Source: Variovorax sp. J22P240 (GTDB taxonomy: Bacteria; Pseudomonadota; Gammaproteobacteria; Burkholderiales; Burkholderiaceae_C). Taken from it: a DNA stretch of 64,000 bases. The DNA is taken from contig NZ_JASZYR010000002.1 in NCBI RefSeq assembly GCF_030316855.1, positions 62,001 through 126,000 on the forward strand, read 5' to 3'. Below the pieces are notes generated by a model. The model was not told where the DNA came from and did not search any database. It worked only from the letters and a program-made list of their open reading frames with translations. This document shows, piece by piece, positions 48,884 through 59,615 of the stretch. Each line of letters starts with the position of its first letter. The stretch's first letter is position 1. The translations under genes and the position numbers were made by a program.

Positions 48884-49635
48884 GCCTACTGAAACCTACC
48901 GCCTTGTCCGTCAATCTCAATAAGGTCGCGCTGGTACGCAATACGCGACCGCTCGGCATCCCCAGCGTGCTCTTTGCCGCTGCGATGTGCCTGGATGCCG
49001 GCGCGCACGGAATCACGGTGCACCCGAGGCCGGACGAACGCCACATCCGACCGCAGGACGTGCGCGACCTGTCCGTGCTGCTGCGCAAGGATTGGCCTCG
49101 GGCCGAGTTCAACATCGAGGGCAACCCTTTTCACAACCTGATGGAGTTCGTGCGCGAACTGCGGCCGCACCAAGCCACTTTCGTGCCCGACAGCGAAACC
49201 CAATCGACCAGCGACCACGGTTGGAGCTTCCCCGAGGATGCCGGGCGCCTGCGGCCGCTGATCGCAGAGACGCGGGCGCTTGGCGTGCGCGTGAGCCTTT
49301 TCATGGACCCGAACCCCGACATGATGGCCGCGGCCAAGGCGGTCGGCGCGGACCGGGTCGAGCTCTACACCGAAGGCTACGCGGCATCCCGCGACACCCC
49401 CAAGGCGGATGCCGTCCTGCAGCTCTATGTCGATGCTGCGCGCGCGGCGCATGCCGCCGGTCTCGAAGTCAACGCCGGCCATGACCTGAGCCGCGACAAC
49501 CTGACCGAGTTCCTGCGCGCCGTGCCGGCCGTCCGCGAGGTGTCGATCGGCCATGCCTTCGTCGCCGACTCCCTGGAACTCGGCTACTCGGCCGCGACGC
49601 GCGAGTACCTGCAGCGCATCGCCGAAGCCAAGTGA
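48880..49635 (+). CDS. pdxJ: Pyridoxine 5'-phosphate synthase
   Basis: Makes pyridoxine 5'-phosphate from 1-deoxyxylulose 5-phosphate and 3-amino-2-oxopropyl phosphate. The 251-residue TIM-barrel protein has [29 protein letters not shown] and FNIEGNP, and the C-terminal [13 protein letters not shown] and SIGHAFV. It overlaps both recO and acpS by 4 bp. Confidence 0.96.
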   Translation: MSLLKPTALSVNLNKVALVRNTRPLGIPSVLFAAAMCLDAGAHGITVHPRPDERHIRPQDVRDLSVLLRKDWPRAEFNIEGNPFHNLMEFVRELRPHQATFVPDSETQSTSDHGWSFPEDAGRLRPLIAETRALGVRVSLFMDPNPDMMAAAKAVGADRVELYTEGYAASRDTPKADAVLQLYVDAARAAHAAGLEVNAGHDLSRDNLTEFLRAVPAVREVSIGHAFVADSLELGYSAATREYLQRIAEAK

Positions 49636-50027
49636 TCTACGGCATCGGCACCGATATCTGCGATGTCCGGCGCATCGCCGCGACCCTCGAGCGCCAGGGC
49701 GATCGTTTCCCCCAGAAGGTCCTGAGCGACGCCGAGTACGCGGTCTGGCAGGCCCGCAGCGCACGCTGGCCCCAGCGCGGCCTGCGCTACCTGGCCACGC
49801 GCTTCTCCGCCAAGGAGGCGTTCAGCAAGGCCATCGGCACGGGCATGCGCATGCCGATGAGCTGGCGCCTGTGCGAGATCGCCAATCTGAAAAGCGGCAA
49901 GCCCGTGATCGTCCTGCACGGCGGCCTCAAGGAATGGTTCGAAGCGGAGGGCTTGAGCGCCCACGTGACCGTCACCGATGAAACCGACTACGCGGCGAGC
50001 TTCGTCGTGGTCGAACGCCAAGAATGA
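49632..50027 (+). CDS. acpS: Holo-[acyl-carrier-protein] synthase
   Basis: Attaches the phosphopantetheine arm of CoA to ACP. The 131-residue protein has the metal-binding Asp in [12 protein letters not shown] and the [10 protein letters not shown] box. It starts with GTG, overlapping the pdxJ stop by 4 bp (GTGA). Its client acpP is at 36623 in the same window. Confidence 0.95.
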   Translation: MIYGIGTDICDVRRIAATLERQGDRFPQKVLSDAEYAVWQARSARWPQRGLRYLATRFSAKEAFSKAIGTGMRMPMSWRLCEIANLKSGKPVIVLHGGLKEWFEAEGLSAHVTVTDETDYAASFVVVERQE

Positions 50028-51097
50028 CCGACAACGCACTGCATGCCCCTCTGATCATCGACGTGGCGGGCACCGAATTGACCGCGGCCGATCGCCGCCG
50101 GCTCGCCGACCCGCTGGTGGGCGGCGTGATCCATTTCGCGCGCAACTGGCACGACCGGGCGCAGATGACCGCCCTCAATGCCGAGATCAAGGCGCTGCGT
50201 CCCGACATCCTGATCTGCGTGGACCATGAAGGCGGCCGCGTGCAACGCTTTCGCACGGATGGCTTCACGCGCCTGCCGCCGATGCGCGTGCTCGGCGAGC
50301 TCTGGACTAGAGATGCCCTGCGTGCGACCCAGGTTGCCGTCGCCTGCGGCCACGTTCTGGCGTCCGAGCTTCGGGCCTGCGGCGTCGATTTCAGCTTCAC
50401 GCCGGTGCTCGACCTGGATTACGGCGAAAGCAGCGTGATCGGCGACCGCAGTTTTCACCGCGATCCGCGCGTGGTCGCAATGCTTGCCAGGAGCTTGATG
50501 CACGGTCTGCTGCAAGCGGGCATGGCCAATTGCGGCAAGCATTTTCCGGGGCACGGTTTCGTCAAGGCCGATTCACACGTCGCGATCCCCGTGGACCGGC
50601 GCAGCCTCAAGGCGATCCTCGCCGACGATGCGCGACCCTACGATTGGCTGACAGGCACGCTCGCCGCGGTGATGCCGGCCCACGTGATCTATCCGAAGGT
50701 GGACGACCGACCGGCCGGCTTTTCATCGAAGTGGCTGCAGCAGATCTTGCGCGGCAAGCTCGGCTTCGACGGCGCGGTGTTCAGCGATGACCTCAGCATG
50801 GAGGCAGCGCGCCGCGTCAATGGTGAGCTGTTGAGCTACGCGGACGCCGCGCTTGCCGCGCTCGCGGCGGGCTGTGACCTGGCCTTGCTGTGCAACCAGA
50901 GCATCGGCGAAGGCGCTGCTCTGGACGAAATGCTTGACGGTTTCGCTGCCGCACAGCGCAGCGGCCGATGGACGCCGCGTGCAGCCAGCGAGTCGCGCCG
51001 GCGAAGCCTGCTGCCGCGTGCTCCCGCGCCGGACTGGGCCGAACTGCAGCAATCGCCCGCGTATCGACGCGCCATCGAGATACTTCCGCGTCCCTAG
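50024..51097 (+). CDS. nagZ: Beta-N-acetylhexosaminidase NagZ
   Basis: Cytoplasmic glycosidase of family GH3 that trims N-acetylglucosamine from recycled cell-wall muropeptides. The 357-residue protein has [25 protein letters not shown] (catalytic His in the flexible loop) and the nucleophile Asp in FSDDLSME. It overlaps acpS by 4 bp and is convergent with the YgjP-like gene 15 nt away. Confidence 0.95.
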   Translation: MTDNALHAPLIIDVAGTELTAADRRRLADPLVGGVIHFARNWHDRAQMTALNAEIKALRPDILICVDHEGGRVQRFRTDGFTRLPPMRVLGELWTRDALRATQVAVACGHVLASELRACGVDFSFTPVLDLDYGESSVIGDRSFHRDPRVVAMLARSLMHGLLQAGMANCGKHFPGHGFVKADSHVAIPVDRRSLKAILADDARPYDWLTGTLAAVMPAHVIYPKVDDRPAGFSSKWLQQILRGKLGFDGAVFSDDLSMEAARRVNGELLSYADAALAALAAGCDLALLCNQSIGEGAALDEMLDGFAAAQRSGRWTPRAASESRRRSLLPRAPAPDWAELQQSPAYRRAIEILPRP

Positions 51098-51112
51098 CCC
51101 TGGCGTGCGTGC

Positions 51113-51622
51113 TCAGGCGGCTGCCGACCAGAGCCGCTCGCCGCCGCCGTCGAGATGCGTCAGGTACAGGCGCAAGTCGAACTCCAGCTGGTGGTAGTCC
51201 GGCGCCATGTGGGCGCAGAGCTGATAGAAGGCCTTGTCGTGTTCGCGCTCCTTCATGTGAGCGAGCTCGTGCACGACGATCATGCGCAGCCATTCGACCG
51301 GCACTTCCTTGAACAGGCTCGCCACGCGGATCTCTCGCTTGGATTTCAGCCGGCTGCCCTGCACGCGCGAGACGGTCGTGTGGGTGCCGAGCGCGTTGCG
51401 GATCACGTGGAGCTTGTTGTCGAAGGCGACCTTGGAGAGCGGCTCGGCGTTTCGCATGAACTGGCTCTTGAGATCGTTCACATAGTCGTAGAGCGCTCGG
51501 TCGGTGCGGATGCCGTGCGTGCTGCCGTAGCGCTTCTGCAGCCACTCGCCCAGGCGACCTTGCACGATCAGCTGCTCGACCTGGGCGCGCAGCGCCGCGG
51601 GATACGCGGCGAGGTACTTCAT
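51113..51622 (-). CDS. YgjP-like zinc metallopeptidase
   Basis: A 169-residue protein of the YgjP/DUF45 (WLM-like) group. The zinc site is HELAHMKEREHDKAFYQL, with the HExxH and a third His. The N-terminal part holds the LPxKV-type segments typical of the family. Substrate unknown. Its start overlaps the stop of the Hsp70-like gene by 4 bp, so a peptidase, a chaperone and lysS form one operon. Confidence 0.85.
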   Translation of the reverse strand: MKYLAAYPAALRAQVEQLIVQGRLGEWLQKRYGSTHGIRTDRALYDYVNDLKSQFMRNAEPLSKVAFDNKLHVIRNALGTHTTVSRVQGSRLKSKREIRVASLFKEVPVEWLRMIVVHELAHMKEREHDKAFYQLCAHMAPDYHQLEFDLRLYLTHLDGGGERLWSAAA

Positions 51623-52896
51623 GCGGTTTGCGGGGTTCGCGCGTTGGCGGCGGCGTAGGCCAAGCCAGCGGCAACGCCACCAAACAGGTCACCTTCGACC
51701 AGTTTCGTGCCCGGAAACGCAGCCCCCAACGCCCTCTGAAAGGGGCGCAATGCGGAAGAGCCGCCGGTCAGGTAGATCGCGTCGAGCTTGCCTTCAGCAA
51801 GGTCCGCGCGCCGCACGCAGTCACGCGCGCAAGCGACCACGCTGTCGAGCAGCGCGGAAAGATGACGCGCCATGTCGTCGGCGCCGAGTGCCGCACTCAG
51901 GCCCGGCTCCGCGCAGGACAGGTCGATCGCCACCCCATCGTTCGTCATGGAGGTGCGGATCTTCGCCTCCTCGACTTCGCTGGCGATTCGGTGCCCTTGC
52001 CGATCGACCAGCACATTCACCAGGCGTTCGTGCAGGCGCATGTCCAGGTAGCTCGTGCGCAGGTCTTGCACCTGCCGGATCGCCTTGGGCGCGTAGAGCC
52101 AGTTGATCAGGTGCCAGGACGACAGGTCGAAGAAGGTTCGGCTCGGCACTTCGCGGCCCTGCGGCCCGATGTGCCGAAAGCCGAGGTGCGGCATCACGCA
52201 CTCGAGGCTGAGGCGCTGGTCATAGTCGGTGCCGCCGATGTGTACGCCGGTGGTCGCCAGCACGTCGCTGGTCCGGTCGGCGTGCGCCGTGCGCTCGGGG
52301 CCCAGGCGCACGACCGTGAAGTCGGACGTGCCGCCGCCGATGTCGACGATCAGCACCAGCGATTCGCGGCTGACGCGGCGCTCGTAGTCGAAGGCCGCCG
52401 CGATCGGTTCGTACTGGAACTCGACGTCACCGAGCCCGGCGTTCAGTGCGGCCCGGCGCAGGGTGTCTTCGGCCAGCCTGTCGCGCTCCTCGTCGTCGTC
52501 GACGAATCGGACCGGCCGGCCGATCACCACGCGCCCGGGTTGTGCGCCAAGCTCCTTGCGGGCGCGCGCCCCGAGTTCCGACAGGAAGAGGGTGACGATG
52601 TCCTCGAAGCTGACCCGTTCATTCAGGATCTCCGTCTGCTCCTGCATGAGCGAGCTGCCCAGCAGGCTCTTGAGCGAGCGCATGAGCCGGCCTTCGGTGC
52701 CCGAGAGGTAATGCGCGATGGCATCGCGGCCGAAGTGCGTGCTGCGATCCTCGGCATTGAAGAAGAGGGCGGTCGGGATGGCGGTGGCCGAGCCTTCGAG
52801 CGTCAACGGGCGCGCCAGCCCGTTGTCCGCCACGAAGGCGACTGCGGAGTTCGACGTGCCGAAGTCGATCCCGATGGCGGGTGCGCGCGTACTCAA
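51619..52896 (-). CDS. Hsp70-family protein, YegD-like
   Basis: A 425-residue Hsp70-type ATPase without the substrate-binding domain. The phosphate loops are visible: [27 protein letters not shown] and [13 protein letters not shown]. The domain organisation and sequence match YegD, a chaperone-like protein of unknown role. It overlaps lysS and the YgjP-like gene by 4 bp each. Confidence 0.9.
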   Translation of the reverse strand: MSTRAPAIGIDFGTSNSAVAFVADNGLARPLTLEGSATAIPTALFFNAEDRSTHFGRDAIAHYLSGTEGRLMRSLKSLLGSSLMQEQTEILNERVSFEDIVTLFLSELGARARKELGAQPGRVVIGRPVRFVDDDEERDRLAEDTLRRAALNAGLGDVEFQYEPIAAAFDYERRVSRESLVLIVDIGGGTSDFTVVRLGPERTAHADRTSDVLATTGVHIGGTDYDQRLSLECVMPHLGFRHIGPQGREVPSRTFFDLSSWHLINWLYAPKAIRQVQDLRTSYLDMRLHERLVNVLVDRQGHRIASEVEEAKIRTSMTNDGVAIDLSCAEPGLSAALGADDMARHLSALLDSVVACARDCVRRADLAEGKLDAIYLTGGSSALRPFQRALGAAFPGTKLVEGDLFGGVAAGLAYAAANARTPQTA

Positions 52897-54449
52897 GATT
52901 CCCGACGCAGCGCAGGGAACAGAATCACGTCGCGGATGCTCGGCGAGTCGGTCAGCAGCATCATCAGGCGGTCGATGCCGATGCCGCAGCCGCCGGTCGG
53001 TGGCATGCCGTATTCGAGCGCGCGCACGAAATCGTGGTCGTAGAACATGGCTTCGTCGTCGCCGCTGTCCTTGGCCGCGACCTGCGCGTTGAAGCGCGCG
53101 GCCTGGTCTTCGGCGTCGTTGAGTTCGCTGAAGCCATTGCCGAACTCGCGGCCGGTGATGTAGAGCTCGAAGCGTTCCGTCACTTCCGGGCGTTCGTCGT
53201 TGGCACGTGCCAGCGGCGAGATCTCGGTGGGGTGCTCCATGATGAAGGTCGGCTGCCAGAGCTTTTCCTCGACCGTCTCCTCGAAGTACATCACCTGCAG
53301 GCTGGCGAGGCTGCGCTGCGAGAGCTTGTCCTTTTCCTCGCTCAGGCCGATCTTGCGCAGCGCGTTGATCAGCCAGGTGGCGTCATCCACGTTCGTGTCG
53401 GCATCGGTGTGCTTGAGGATCGCCTCGCGGATCGTGAGCCGTTCGAAGGGCTGGGTCAGATCGACCGCCTTGCCCTGGTAGGTCAGCTGCTGGGTGCCTA
53501 CCGCTTTGTCGGCGATCGTGCGGATCAGCGTCTCGGTGAAGTCCATCAGGTCGCGGTAGTTCCAGTAGGCCGCGTAGAACTCCATCATGGTGAACTCGGG
53601 GTTGTGCCGCACCGAAATACCTTCGTTGCGGTAGCTCCGGTTGATCTCGAACACGCGCTCGAAGCCGCCGACGATCAGTCGCTTCAGGTACAGCTCGGGC
53701 GCGATGCGCAGGAACATCTCCTGGTCGAGCGCGTTGTGGTGCGTCTTGAAGGGCTTGGCGTTCGCGCCGCCGGGAATCGGATGCAGCATGGGCGTCTCGA
53801 CTTCGAGGAAGTCGTTGGCCACCATGAACTCGCGCAACGCGCTCACGGCACGGCTGCGTGCCGCGAATCGCTCGCGTGCCGTGGAATCGGTGATCAGGTC
53901 GACATAGCGCTGGCGGTACTTCTGTTCCTGGTCGGCCATGCCGTGGAACTTGTCCGGCAGCGGGCGCAAGCTCTTGGTCAGGAGCCGGAGCTTCGTGACC
54001 TTGACCGAGAGTTCGCCGGTCTTGGTCTTGAACGCCGAGCCTTCGGCGCCGACGATGTCCCCGAGGTCCCAGTGCTTGAATTCGGCGTAGGCCTCTTCGC
54101 CGACCGCGTCGCGGGTGATGTAGAGCTGGATGCGGCCCGTGGCGTCCTGGATCGTCGCGAAGCTGGCCTTGCCCATCACCCGCTTCAGCATCATGCGGCC
54201 AGCCACGCTGACCGCGATGGGGGTCGCTTCGAGCACGTCGGACGGGGTCTCGCCGTGTGCCGCGACGAGCGCGGCGGCGCGGTCGCCCGGCTTGAAGTCG
54301 TTCGGGAAGGCGACACCCTTGCCTTCGGCCTGGGCGGCACGCAGCGCCTTGAGCTTTTCACGCCGTTCGGCAATGAGCTGGTTGTCGTCGGTCGCGGCGG
54401 CTGGCGTGGAGGCAGGAACGGGTACGGAGGGGGTCAGATGGTCGGACAT
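52893..54449 (-). CDS. lysS: Lysyl-tRNA synthetase (class II)
   Basis: Charges tRNA-Lys. The 518-residue protein has an N-terminal OB anticodon-binding domain ([18 protein letters not shown]), class II motif 2 ([23 protein letters not shown], in pieces) and motif 3 ([16 protein letters not shown]). ATG 54449 gives an N-terminal extension of about 40 residues rich in Pro, Ala and Ser before the conserved part. First gene of lysS-yegD-ygjP. Confidence 0.96.
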   Translation of the reverse strand: MSDHLTPSVPVPASTPAAATDDNQLIAERREKLKALRAAQAEGKGVAFPNDFKPGDRAAALVAAHGETPSDVLEATPIAVSVAGRMMLKRVMGKASFATIQDATGRIQLYITRDAVGEEAYAEFKHWDLGDIVGAEGSAFKTKTGELSVKVTKLRLLTKSLRPLPDKFHGMADQEQKYRQRYVDLITDSTARERFAARSRAVSALREFMVANDFLEVETPMLHPIPGGANAKPFKTHHNALDQEMFLRIAPELYLKRLIVGGFERVFEINRSYRNEGISVRHNPEFTMMEFYAAYWNYRDLMDFTETLIRTIADKAVGTQQLTYQGKAVDLTQPFERLTIREAILKHTDADTNVDDATWLINALRKIGLSEEKDKLSQRSLASLQVMYFEETVEEKLWQPTFIMEHPTEISPLARANDERPEVTERFELYITGREFGNGFSELNDAEDQAARFNAQVAAKDSGDDEAMFYDHDFVRALEYGMPPTGGCGIGIDRLMMLLTDSPSIRDVILFPALRRES

Positions 54450-54555
54450 GGGGAAGCAGGATGGGGCACGGGCGGGAGCGCGCGCAACCCACCATTTTAG
54501 CCGTCCGGGCTCCGCGGAGGACCGGTCCGCAGCGCTCACCGGTGCTGCATCGAGC

Positions 54556-54572
54556 GCTATTGAAGTTATAGC
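54556..54572. repeat. Short inverted repeat GCTAT-N7-ATAGC
   Basis: A third copy of the GCTAT...(T)AGC element, in the gap between the start of lysS and the end of the LON-domain gene; the stop codon of the latter (54576-54578) lies just beside it. Compare 7996-8012 and 25748-25764. Confidence 0.5.
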
Positions 54573-54575
54573 AAG

Positions 54576-55223
54576 CTATTCAGCGATACCGGTGCGCGCG
54601 AGCAAATCACTGACCAATTCCAGGCGCATGAGCGGGCTGTCGAGCTCCATCAACCGCTGCTTGAGTTCAGCCTGCATCGGCAGCAACTCGCACCAGCGAT
54701 TGGCGACCCAGCCGCAATCTTCGAAGCGATAGGGCTGCGCGATGGGCAGGCGAACGCTTTCGTCACCCTCGATGCGCCGTCGTTCTTCGAGCGTGTCGAC
54801 CAGGCGGCGCAGCGCGTTGGCCGCGTGCTGGAGGTCTGTGGGGACTTCCAGGGCGATGTCGTCGGGCACGGACTCGACCTCGGCTGTCCACAGTCCGTAC
54901 TTCTGCAATTCGCTGGAGCGGACGCGAAAACGCTGTGTGCCGACGCATTCGATCTGCATGAGGCCCGACTGGGGCATTTCGAACTCGCGGATGACGGCGA
55001 GCGTGCCGAGCGTCGCAAAGCTTTCGGCTTCCGCGCCAGCCCTGCGGACTTCCGATCCCTGCGTGAGGCTGACCACGCCGAAGGGCGAGCCGGCCTTGTG
55101 GCATTTGCCGATCATGTCGAGGTAGCGCACCTCGAAGATCCGCAAGGGCAGGAGGCCGCCGGGGAACAGCACGGTGCCCAGGGGAAACAAGGGGAGGGAG
55201 CTCAGAAGGGGTTGTGTCGTCAT
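54576..55223 (-). CDS. LON substrate-binding-domain protein
   Basis: A 215-residue protein made only of the Lon N-terminal (PUA-like) domain: LPLFPLGTVLFPGGLLPLRIFEVRYLDMI (in pieces), then FGVVSL and the helical C-terminal part. It has no ATPase or protease domain. Such stand-alone proteins are common, and their role is unclear. ATG 55223 (MTTQPLL) is preferred; ATG 55247 is an alternative. Confidence 0.9.
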   Translation of the reverse strand: MTTQPLLSSLPLFPLGTVLFPGGLLPLRIFEVRYLDMIGKCHKAGSPFGVVSLTQGSEVRRAGAEAESFATLGTLAVIREFEMPQSGLMQIECVGTQRFRVRSSELQKYGLWTAEVESVPDDIALEVPTDLQHAANALRRLVDTLEERRRIEGDESVRLPIAQPYRFEDCGWVANRWCELLPMQAELKQRLMELDSPLMRLELVSDLLARTGIAE

Positions 55224-55272
55224 CGATGAACCTTGCGTGGCTATCATCGCATTCCGCTCACGACCTCGCGCC

Positions 55273-55833
55273 ATGTTCTATCAGATTCCTTCGTTCCTGC
55301 TCGACGTGATCGTCGGCCTTCTGGGCGGCGCTTGCCTGCTGCGTCTCTACATGCAATACCACCGCGTGCCGTTCGGGAATCCCCTGGGGCGGTTCGTGTT
55401 CGCGGTCACCGACTGGATCGTGCTGCCGCTACGGCGCGTCGTGCCGTCGGTCAAGCGCTGGGATTTGGCGAGCACGGTGGCTGCATGGCTGCTGGTGCTG
55501 GTGAAATTCTTGCTGCTCTGGATGCTGATGGGGACGTTGGAGCGCTGGGCGATCCTGCCACTGGTGTCGTTGATCGGCTTGCTGCAACTCGCGGTGTCGG
55601 GGCTCACCGCCTTGCTGATCGTCTACGCCGTCCTGTCGTGGGTGCCGAACGCCTCGTCGATGCTGCACGACCTGATCGCGCGGCTCGCGGAGCCGCTGGT
55701 GCGTCCGCTGCGGCGCTTCATCCCGCTGGTGGGTGGGGTCGACTTGTCGCCGCTGGCCGCCATCGTGATTCTGCAGGTCGGCGCGATCATCCTCGGCAAC
55801 GTGATGGGCTCGGTCTTCACCCTGGGGCGCTAG
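55273..55833 (+). CDS. YggT family membrane protein
   Basis: A 186-residue protein with two YGGT repeats, each ending in a PLRR-F/V-P motif (LPLRRVVPSV and RPLRRFIPLVGGVDLSPL), and about four or five transmembrane helices. Family members affect osmotic shock tolerance and cell division in some bacteria, but the activity is unknown. It is divergent from the LON-domain gene and convergent with accD. Confidence 0.9.
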   Translation: MFYQIPSFLLDVIVGLLGGACLLRLYMQYHRVPFGNPLGRFVFAVTDWIVLPLRRVVPSVKRWDLASTVAAWLLVLVKFLLLWMLMGTLERWAILPLVSLIGLLQLAVSGLTALLIVYAVLSWVPNASSMLHDLIARLAEPLVRPLRRFIPLVGGVDLSPLAAIVILQVGAIILGNVMGSVFTLGR

Positions 55834-55854
55834 CCCGCGCCCCAGGCGATCGGG

Positions 55855-56727
55855 TCAGACTACAGCGTCGGCGGGTTGGCGTAGCAGCATGGCGAGCGTG
55901 TTCGCGACCGTCTTGCGCAGTTCGCGGCGATCGCAGATGAAGTCGATCGCACCCTTGGTTTGCAGAAACTCCGCCCGCTGGAAGCCTTCGGGCAGGGTCA
56001 CACGCACGGTGGACTCGATCACGCGCGGGCCGGCAAAGCCGATCAGCGCCTTGGGTTCGGCGATGACCACGTCGCCGACGAACGCGAAGCCTGCGCTCAC
56101 ACCACCCATGGTTGGATCGGTCAGCACGCTGATATAGGGCAGACCCTTCTTCGCGAGGCGGGTGAGCGATGCGTTGGTTTTCGCCATCTGCATCAGGGAC
56201 AGCAAGCCTTCCTGCATGCGAGCACCGCCGGTGGCGGTGAAGCAGATGAAGGGGACCTTCTGCTCGATGGCGGTCTCGACGCCGCGCACGAATCGCTCTC
56301 CGACCACGCTGCCCATGCTGCCGCCCATGAAGTCGAACTCGAAGCAGGCGACCACCACGTTGATGCTGTGCACGGAGCCGCCCATCACGACGAGTGCGTC
56401 GGTCTCGCCGGTGTTCTCGAGCGCTTCCTTGAGCCGCTCGGGGTACTTGCGGCTGTCCTTGAACTTGAGGGCGTCGACGGGCAAGACCTCCTGCCCCACT
56501 TCGTAACGGCCTTCAGCGTCCAGGAAGGCATCGAGCCGCGCGCGGGCGCCGATGCGATGGTGGTGGCCGCAGCTCGGGCAGACGTTCTGGTTGTGCTCGA
56601 GATCCGTCTTGTAGAGCACGGTTTCGCAACTCGGGCACTTGATCCAGAGGCCTTCCGGCATCTGGCGGCGCTCGCTCGGGTCGGAGGGCGCGATCTTGGC
56701 GGGTAGCAGTTTTTCAAGCCAGCTCAT
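55855..56727 (-). CDS. accD: Acetyl-CoA carboxylase carboxyltransferase subunit beta
   Basis: Transfers the carboxyl group from biotin to acetyl-CoA, giving malonyl-CoA. The 290-residue protein has an N-terminal zinc ribbon ([10 protein letters not shown] and [11 protein letters not shown]), and the crotonase-like domain with [30 protein letters not shown] and GGVSAGFAF. It follows trpA, a conserved arrangement in betaproteobacteria, 24 nt after its stop. Confidence 0.97.
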   Translation of the reverse strand: MSWLEKLLPAKIAPSDPSERRQMPEGLWIKCPSCETVLYKTDLEHNQNVCPSCGHHHRIGARARLDAFLDAEGRYEVGQEVLPVDALKFKDSRKYPERLKEALENTGETDALVVMGGSVHSINVVVACFEFDFMGGSMGSVVGERFVRGVETAIEQKVPFICFTATGGARMQEGLLSLMQMAKTNASLTRLAKKGLPYISVLTDPTMGGVSAGFAFVGDVVIAEPKALIGFAGPRVIESTVRVTLPEGFQRAEFLQTKGAIDFICDRRELRKTVANTLAMLLRQPADAVV

Positions 56728-56751
56728 GGGGGCTCCTAGTGTTGGCGTGGA

Positions 56752-57597
56752 TTATCGGCCAGCCGCGTTCTTGGGCGTGGCGGCGGGCAGCGCGTCAAGC
56801 GCTTGGCGGATCTCGGCCAGGAACTCGCGCACCCGCGGCACTACGGCATCGCGGGGCTGGTCCTCAATCAGCTGGATGATGCGGGAGCCGATCACGACCG
56901 CATCAGCCGTGGAGCCGACCGCTTGCGCCGTGCGTGCATCGCGGATGCCGAAGCCCACGCCGACCGGCACCTTCACGTGCTGGCGGATGCGCGGAATCAT
57001 CTGGCCGACGGCCTCGGTGTCGAGGTGCCCGGCGCCCGTCACGCCCTTGAGCGAGACGTAGTAGACGTAGCCGGTCGCGATGCGGCCGACCTGGGCCATG
57101 CGCTCGCTGGTGCTCGTGGGCGCAAGCAGGAATATCAGGTCGATATGGTGGGCCTGAAGCTCGGCGGCGAAATCCTCGCACTCTTCAGGCGGGTAGTCGA
57201 CCACGAGCAAGCCATCGACGCCCGCAGCGGCTGCGTCTCGGACGAAGCTTCCCTTGCCGTGCACGAGGTCGTAGCGCTCGACCGGGTTGGCATAGCCCAT
57301 CAGCACGACCGGCGTGCGGTCGTCCTTCTTCCGGAAGGCGGTGACCATGGCCAGCACCTGCTTCATGCCGATGCCCAGCGCCAGCGCGGCCTCGCCGGCA
57401 CTCTGGATCACCGGGCCGTCAGCCATCGGATCGGAGAAGGGAACGCCGAGCTCGATCACGTCGGCACCCGCCTCGACCATGCCGTGCATGAGTTCGGGAG
57501 TGATGTCGGCGAAGGGGAAGCCGGCCGTCACGTACGGGATGAGAGCCTTGCGTCCATCCTTCTGCAAGGCTTCGAAGGTTGCAGCAATGCGGCTCAT
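56752..57597 (-). CDS. trpA: Tryptophan synthase alpha subunit
   Basis: Cleaves indole-3-glycerol phosphate to indole. The 281-residue TIM barrel has the catalytic Glu and Asp in [16 protein letters not shown], and [10 protein letters not shown] and [14 protein letters not shown] 57597 overlaps the trpB stop by 4 bp. It forms a complex with TrpB, which receives the indole. Confidence 0.97.
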   Translation of the reverse strand: MSRIAATFEALQKDGRKALIPYVTAGFPFADITPELMHGMVEAGADVIELGVPFSDPMADGPVIQSAGEAALALGIGMKQVLAMVTAFRKKDDRTPVVLMGYANPVERYDLVHGKGSFVRDAAAAGVDGLLVVDYPPEECEDFAAELQAHHIDLIFLLAPTSTSERMAQVGRIATGYVYYVSLKGVTGAGHLDTEAVGQMIPRIRQHVKVPVGVGFGIRDARTAQAVGSTADAVVIGSRIIQLIEDQPRDAVVPRVREFLAEIRQALDALPAATPKNAAGR

Positions 57598-58871
57598 GCC
57601 TTGCCTCCCTTCACGCTGAGGCCGCGCATCGACGGCCGATCGTAGAAGTCCACGCCCGACAGATCGGCGACCGTGCCGATGTCCTTGTCTCCGCGGCCCG
57701 AAAGGTTGACCAGGATCGATTGGTCCGCGCGCATGGTCTTCGCAAGCTTCATCGCGTAGGCCATCGCATGGCTCGATTCGAGCGCCGGGATGATGCCTTC
57801 GGTGCGGCACAGGTAGTGGAAGGCTTCGAGCGCTTCGCTGTCGGTGACGCCGACGTACTCGGCGCGGCCGATGTCCGCCAGATAGGCATGTTCGGGGCCG
57901 ACTCCGGGATAGTCGAGGCCCGCGCTGATGCTGTGGGTTTCGGTCACTTGGCCGTCTTCGTTCTGAAGCAGGTAGGTGCGGTTGCCATGCAGAACGCCGG
58001 GGCTGCCGCGAAGAATCGAGGCCGAATGCTTGCCGCTGTCCAGCCCTTCCCCCGCTGCTTCGACGCCGATCAGGCGAGTGCCCGCGAACGGGATGTAGGG
58101 GTGGAAGATGCCCATCGCGTTGCTGCCGCCGCCCACGCAGGCGACCACCACGTCGGGCTGCCTGCCCTCGGCTTCGCCCGTGATGCCCTGCGCGGCCAGC
58201 ATGGCAGGCATCTGCTCGATGCACTCGTTGCCGATCACGCTCTGGAAGTCGCGCACCATGGTTGGGTAGGGGTGTGGGCCGGCCACCGTGCCGATGATGT
58301 AGAAGGTGTTCTCGACATTGGTGACCCAGTCGCGCATCGCTTCGTTGAGCGCGTCCTTCAGGGTCTTGCTGCCGGATTCGACCGGCACCACTGTCGCGCC
58401 CAGCAGGTTCATGCGGTAGACGTTGGGGCTTTGGCGCTTGACGTCCTGGCTGCCCATGTAGACCACGCATTCGAGGCCATACCGCGCACAGATGGTGGCG
58501 GTGGCCACGCCGTGCTGGCCGGCGCCGGTCTCGGCGATCACCCGGGGCTTGCCCATGCGCTTGGCAAGCATCGCCTGGCCGATGGTGTTGTTCACCTTGT
58601 GGGCGCCGGTGTGGTTCAGGTCCTCGCGCTTCAGGTAGATCTGTGCGCCGCCCATTTCGCGGCTGGTGCGCGCTGCGTGGTAGATCGGCGAAGGCCGGCC
58701 CACGAAATGCGCAAGCTCGTAGTGGAACTCGGCCTGGAACTGGGGGTCGTCCTTGTACTTCGCGTAGGCGTCTCGAAGTTCACTGATCGCGTGGGTCAGC
58801 GTTTCGCTGGCAAAGGTGCCGCCGTAGATGCCGAAGTGGCCGCTGGCGTCGGGTTGCTGGTAGGTGTTCAT
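57594..58871 (-). CDS. trpB: Tryptophan synthase beta subunit
   Basis: Condenses indole with serine. The 425-residue PLP enzyme has the catalytic Lys in [22 protein letters not shown], and the phosphate-binding [11 protein letters not shown]-terminal [10 protein letters not shown] is standard. It overlaps trpA by 4 bp; trpF lies 57 nt upstream. Confidence 0.97.
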   Translation of the reverse strand: MNTYQQPDASGHFGIYGGTFASETLTHAISELRDAYAKYKDDPQFQAEFHYELAHFVGRPSPIYHAARTSREMGGAQIYLKREDLNHTGAHKVNNTIGQAMLAKRMGKPRVIAETGAGQHGVATATICARYGLECVVYMGSQDVKRQSPNVYRMNLLGATVVPVESGSKTLKDALNEAMRDWVTNVENTFYIIGTVAGPHPYPTMVRDFQSVIGNECIEQMPAMLAAQGITGEAEGRQPDVVVACVGGGSNAMGIFHPYIPFAGTRLIGVEAAGEGLDSGKHSASILRGSPGVLHGNRTYLLQNEDGQVTETHSISAGLDYPGVGPEHAYLADIGRAEYVGVTDSEALEAFHYLCRTEGIIPALESSHAMAYAMKLAKTMRADQSILVNLSGRGDKDIGTVADLSGVDFYDRPSMRGLSVKGGKA

Positions 58872-58928
58872 GGTCTCGATCGGTGGGCTGGCCGGCGCCA
58901 GACGATCGAGGCGGCGGCCAGCGGCAAA

Positions 58929-59615
58929 CTAGGAAGAGGCATCGGCCGCCTGCACGGCGGCCACGAAATCGCGAATCCTTGCGGCATCCTTGATGCCCTT
59001 GGAGGCCTCGACGCCGGAACTCACGTCAACGGACAGCGATTTGCAGCGCGTCCGCAGCTGACGAATGCCATCGCCCACGTTTGCAGGTGTGAGCCCACCA
59101 CTCAAGACGAGGTGAGCGTCGACGGCGGGTGGAAGAAGTGACCAATCGAATGCCTTGCCGCCACCGCCATACGCTTCGACATGAGCGTCGAGCAGGATGG
59201 CCTGGGCGCGGGAGTAATCGGACGCGTATTTTACGAGGTCGAAGCCGGCGCCGGCCGCACCGAGCGGAATGCGGGCCGCGCGCATGAACCGGTAGGCGCC
59301 CTGGCCGCAGCCATCCCAGCACTGGATGGGCGATTCATCGCCGTGAAACTGGGCGATGGCACCAGGCACTTTGGAGAGCGCATCCACGGTGTTTTCGGCG
59401 GATTCATTGACGAACAGCAGCACCGGCGTCACGAACGGCGGCAGGCGTGCGGCCAACTGGGCCGCGCGTTCGACCGTCACTGCGCGCGGGCTGGCCGGAT
59501 AAAGGACGAAGCCGACTGCATCGGCACCCGCGTGGACGGCGGCATCCACATCCTGCTCACGGGTGAGTCCGCAGATCTTGATTCGGGTACGGGCAGTGGC
59601 GACGGCGGCAGTCAT
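58929..59615 (-). CDS. trpF: Phosphoribosylanthranilate isomerase
   Basis: Third step of the tryptophan branch. The 228-residue TIM barrel starts with a slightly long N-terminus before RIKICGLTREQDVDAA (catalytic Cys in ICGL) and ends with VDVSSGVEASKGIKD. It overlaps truA by 4 bp. Gene order truA-trpF-trpB-trpA-accD is a betaproteobacterial signature. Confidence 0.96.
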   Translation of the reverse strand: MTAAVATARTRIKICGLTREQDVDAAVHAGADAVGFVLYPASPRAVTVERAAQLAARLPPFVTPVLLFVNESAENTVDALSKVPGAIAQFHGDESPIQCWDGCGQGAYRFMRAARIPLGAAGAGFDLVKYASDYSRAQAILLDAHVEAYGGGGKAFDWSLLPPAVDAHLVLSGGLTPANVGDGIRQLRTRCKSLSVDVSSGVEASKGIKDAARIRDFVAAVQAADASS

